From NCBI GenBank assembly GCA_963706535.1, contig CAVPMU010000015.1:1-64000 (forward strand): a stretch of 64,000 bases of DNA, read 5' to 3'. The notes under the pieces were generated by a model. The model was not told the origin of the DNA, made no database searches, and worked only from the letters and a program-made list of their open reading frames with translations. A program made the translations under genes and the position numbers. The DNA comes from RPQJ01 sp963706535 (lineage in GTDB: Bacteria > Pseudomonadota > Gammaproteobacteria > Steroidobacterales > Steroidobacteraceae). This document shows, one piece after another, positions 62,591 through 64,000 of this stretch. Every line of letters starts with the position of its first letter. Position 1 is the stretch's first letter.

Positions 62591-63532
62591 ATGCTCGAGA
62601 TATTCATCGACGATCGCGCGGGTGGCCTCGAGCGGCGTGATGGAGCCGAGGACGGCTGCTGGATCAGCCTCGTGGCGCCTGACGCCGACGAACTCGCGAT
62701 GCTGGAAGGGCTCGGCATCCCGCGCTCGCTGCTCGATCACGTACGCGACCCGGACGAACATCCGCGCGTGGAGCACGACGGCGGCGCGCTGCTGGTCGTG
62801 CTGCGGCATCCGTCGGAGAGCGCGGCTTCCGGTGCAGGCGCGGCGCCGTTCGAGACCGCTCCGCTCAGCATCATCGTGACATCCCGCTACGTCGTGACCA
62901 TTGCACCGGACGCCCGTCCGTTCGTCGCGGAGCTGCAGAAGCACGCTGCGCGCACCGCGGCGATCTCGACCCGGCAACCGATGCGCTTCCTGCTGCAGTT
63001 CTTCGCGCGCATTGCGGAGGAGTTCCTCGAGTGCATGCGACGCATCGACAAGGAGGTCGAGCGCCTGGAGGACGAACTGCAGCGCTCCCTGCGCAACGAG
63101 GAAGTGCTCGGACTGCTGCGCTGCCAGAAGAGCCTGACCTACTTCCGCACCTCCATCGGAGCCAATGAACTGGTGCTCGAGCGCCTGCAGGGACTGCAGC
63201 TGCCGGGGCTCGGCGTCGATCCCGAACAGCTGCAGGATGTGCGCGTCGAGGTGCGACAGGCGATGGCGATGGTGGAGATCTCGGCCGACATCCTGAGCCA
63301 GATGATGGATGCGTTCGCCTCGATCGTGTCCAACAACCTGAACGCCGTGATGAAGGTGCTGACCTCGGTCACCATCCTGCTGGCGGTGCCGAGCCTGATA
63401 GCGAGCCTCTACGGCATGAACGTCGGCCTGCCCGGAGCCCGCAGCGCCGCGGCGTTCGCCGGCATCCTGCTGGTGTGTATCGTCCTCGCCGGGGGCCTGT
63501 TCGTGCTGTTCCGCCGCCGCAACTGGCTCTAG
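62591..63532 (+). CDS. CorA-family divalent metal transporter
   Basis: 313-aa 2-TM-GxN channel protein. The long N-terminal cytoplasmic domain (LERRDGAEDGCWISLVAPDA, SIIVTSRYVVTIAPD) is followed by coiled helices and two C-terminal membrane helices. The selectivity motif YGMNVGLP lies at the end of the first (VTILLAVPSLIASLYGMNVG); the second is AFAGILLVCIVLAGGLFVLF. It is expected to import Mg2+ or related ions. It sits between glmU and glmS, which are often adjacent. Confidence 0.92.
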   Translation: MLEIFIDDRAGGLERRDGAEDGCWISLVAPDADELAMLEGLGIPRSLLDHVRDPDEHPRVEHDGGALLVVLRHPSESAASGAGAAPFETAPLSIIVTSRYVVTIAPDARPFVAELQKHAARTAAISTRQPMRFLLQFFARIAEEFLECMRRIDKEVERLEDELQRSLRNEEVLGLLRCQKSLTYFRTSIGANELVLERLQGLQLPGLGVDPEQLQDVRVEVRQAMAMVEISADILSQMMDAFASIVSNNLNAVMKVLTSVTILLAVPSLIASLYGMNVGLPGARSAAAFAGILLVCIVLAGGLFVLFRRRNWL

Positions 63533-63700
63533 GGGGCCGTCCTTCGGCTTCTGTGAGGCAGCGCGCTGCGGGCCGGTGTGCACGAGGGACTACAATGCCG
63601 CCCGGGCCGCGCCGCAGGGCCGGGTGCGGCTGGTCTATATCTTTGATTTACCGGGAATTCCTGATAGTCTCGCCGCCCCTGAGCGAGCAAGGATGACCGC

Positions 63701-64000
63701 ATGTGCGGAATCGTTGGAGCCGTCGCCGAGCGTGACATCGTCCCCGTCCTGATCGACGGACTGCGCCGGCTCGAGTATCGAGGCTACGACTCGGCGGGCG
63801 TGGCCGTGCTGAACGGCTCGGGTGCACTGAAGCGCCTGCGGACCGTCGGCAAGGTGCAGAAGCTGCAGGACGCGCTCGACGCCGACCCCACCCACTCTGG
63901 TCTCGGCATCGCGCACACGCGCTGGGCCACCCACGGAGTGCCGAGCGAGCGCAACGCGCACCCGCACATCTCGAAGGACGGCATCGCGATCGTCCACAAC
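63701..64000 (+). CDS. glmS: glutamine--fructose-6-phosphate aminotransferase GlmS (5' part, runs off the window)
   Basis: First 100 codons of GlmS, which makes glucosamine-6-phosphate from fructose-6-phosphate and glutamine. The start MCGIVGAVAERDIVPVL exposes the N-terminal nucleophile Cys after Met removal, and RRLEYRGYDSAGVAVL and HTRWATHGVPSERNAHPH are glutaminase-domain signatures. AAGGA lies upstream of ATG 63701. The product feeds GlmM and then GlmU. Confidence 0.96.
   Translation, partial: MCGIVGAVAERDIVPVLIDGLRRLEYRGYDSAGVAVLNGSGALKRLRTVGKVQKLQDALDADPTHSGLGIAHTRWATHGVPSERNAHPHISKDGIAIVHN

Overview
The window looks like the chromosome of a high-GC proteobacterium, most probably a gammaproteobacterium. 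The evidence is the run rsmG-parA-parB-atpIBEFHAGDC-glmU-(corA)-glmS at 51-64 kb with mnmG at 25.8 kb, an AcnD/PrpF-type methylcitrate pathway, and a fused cysNC. The class call is inference from gene content and order; I cannot place the family.

Region 1 (1-22.5 kb) is an accessory island. It opens with a P4-type tyrosine integrase. Next comes a leftward control module: an XRE/ImmA-type metallopeptidase regulator, an unknown partner and a small protein. Divergent from it is a tightly overlapping rightward operon: an excisionase-like HTH, hsdM, a phosphoribosyltransferase-like PRTase-CE protein, a NADAR domain fused to HsdS, a DUF1016/YhcG PDDEXK nuclease, hsdR, and a CD-NTase (CBASS-type nucleotidyltransferase). 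An IS21-family element has cut off the end of the CD-NTase. Its istB is in turn cut by a 3.45-kb element carrying three tyrosine recombinases (a 'recombinase in trio', RIT). The far side of the RIT abuts a second, different istB in inverted orientation, cut at the same codon. Then come an IS1634-like transposase fragment, an internally deleted IS5-like relic and a DUF4143 AAA ATPase.

Region 2 (22.5-42.3 kb) is mostly housekeeping: ada, a WS/DGAT acyltransferase, a small HExxH protein, mnmG, an orphan oligopeptide-binding lipoprotein, a small NfeD-like protein, a SIMPL protein, a diheme cytochrome c, an MBL hydrolase, an acuI/yhdH oxidoreductase, cysD-cysNC (sulfate activation) and prpB-prpC-acnD-prpF (propionate oxidation through 2-methylcitrate).

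Region 3 (42.3-51.1 kb) is a second defence-type block: a 21-codon leader ORF coupled to a type III Res-like helicase-nuclease, a self-regulated-looking Fic AMPylator with winged helix, a type III Mod methyltransferase whose recognition domain has foreign base composition, and three overlapping genes (a TIGR04255-family protein plus two unknowns). It lies inside what is commonly a continuous mnmG-rsmG neighbourhood.

Region 4 (51.1-64 kb) holds rsmG, parAB, the complete F1Fo ATP synthase operon with a good upstream promoter, glmU, a CorA-family transporter and the first 100 codons of glmS. Several intergenic gaps carry large hairpins built from tandem 7-8-base repeats. One lies inside the atp operon between atpD and atpC, and an 18-bp perfect palindromic pair lies between atpC and glmU.
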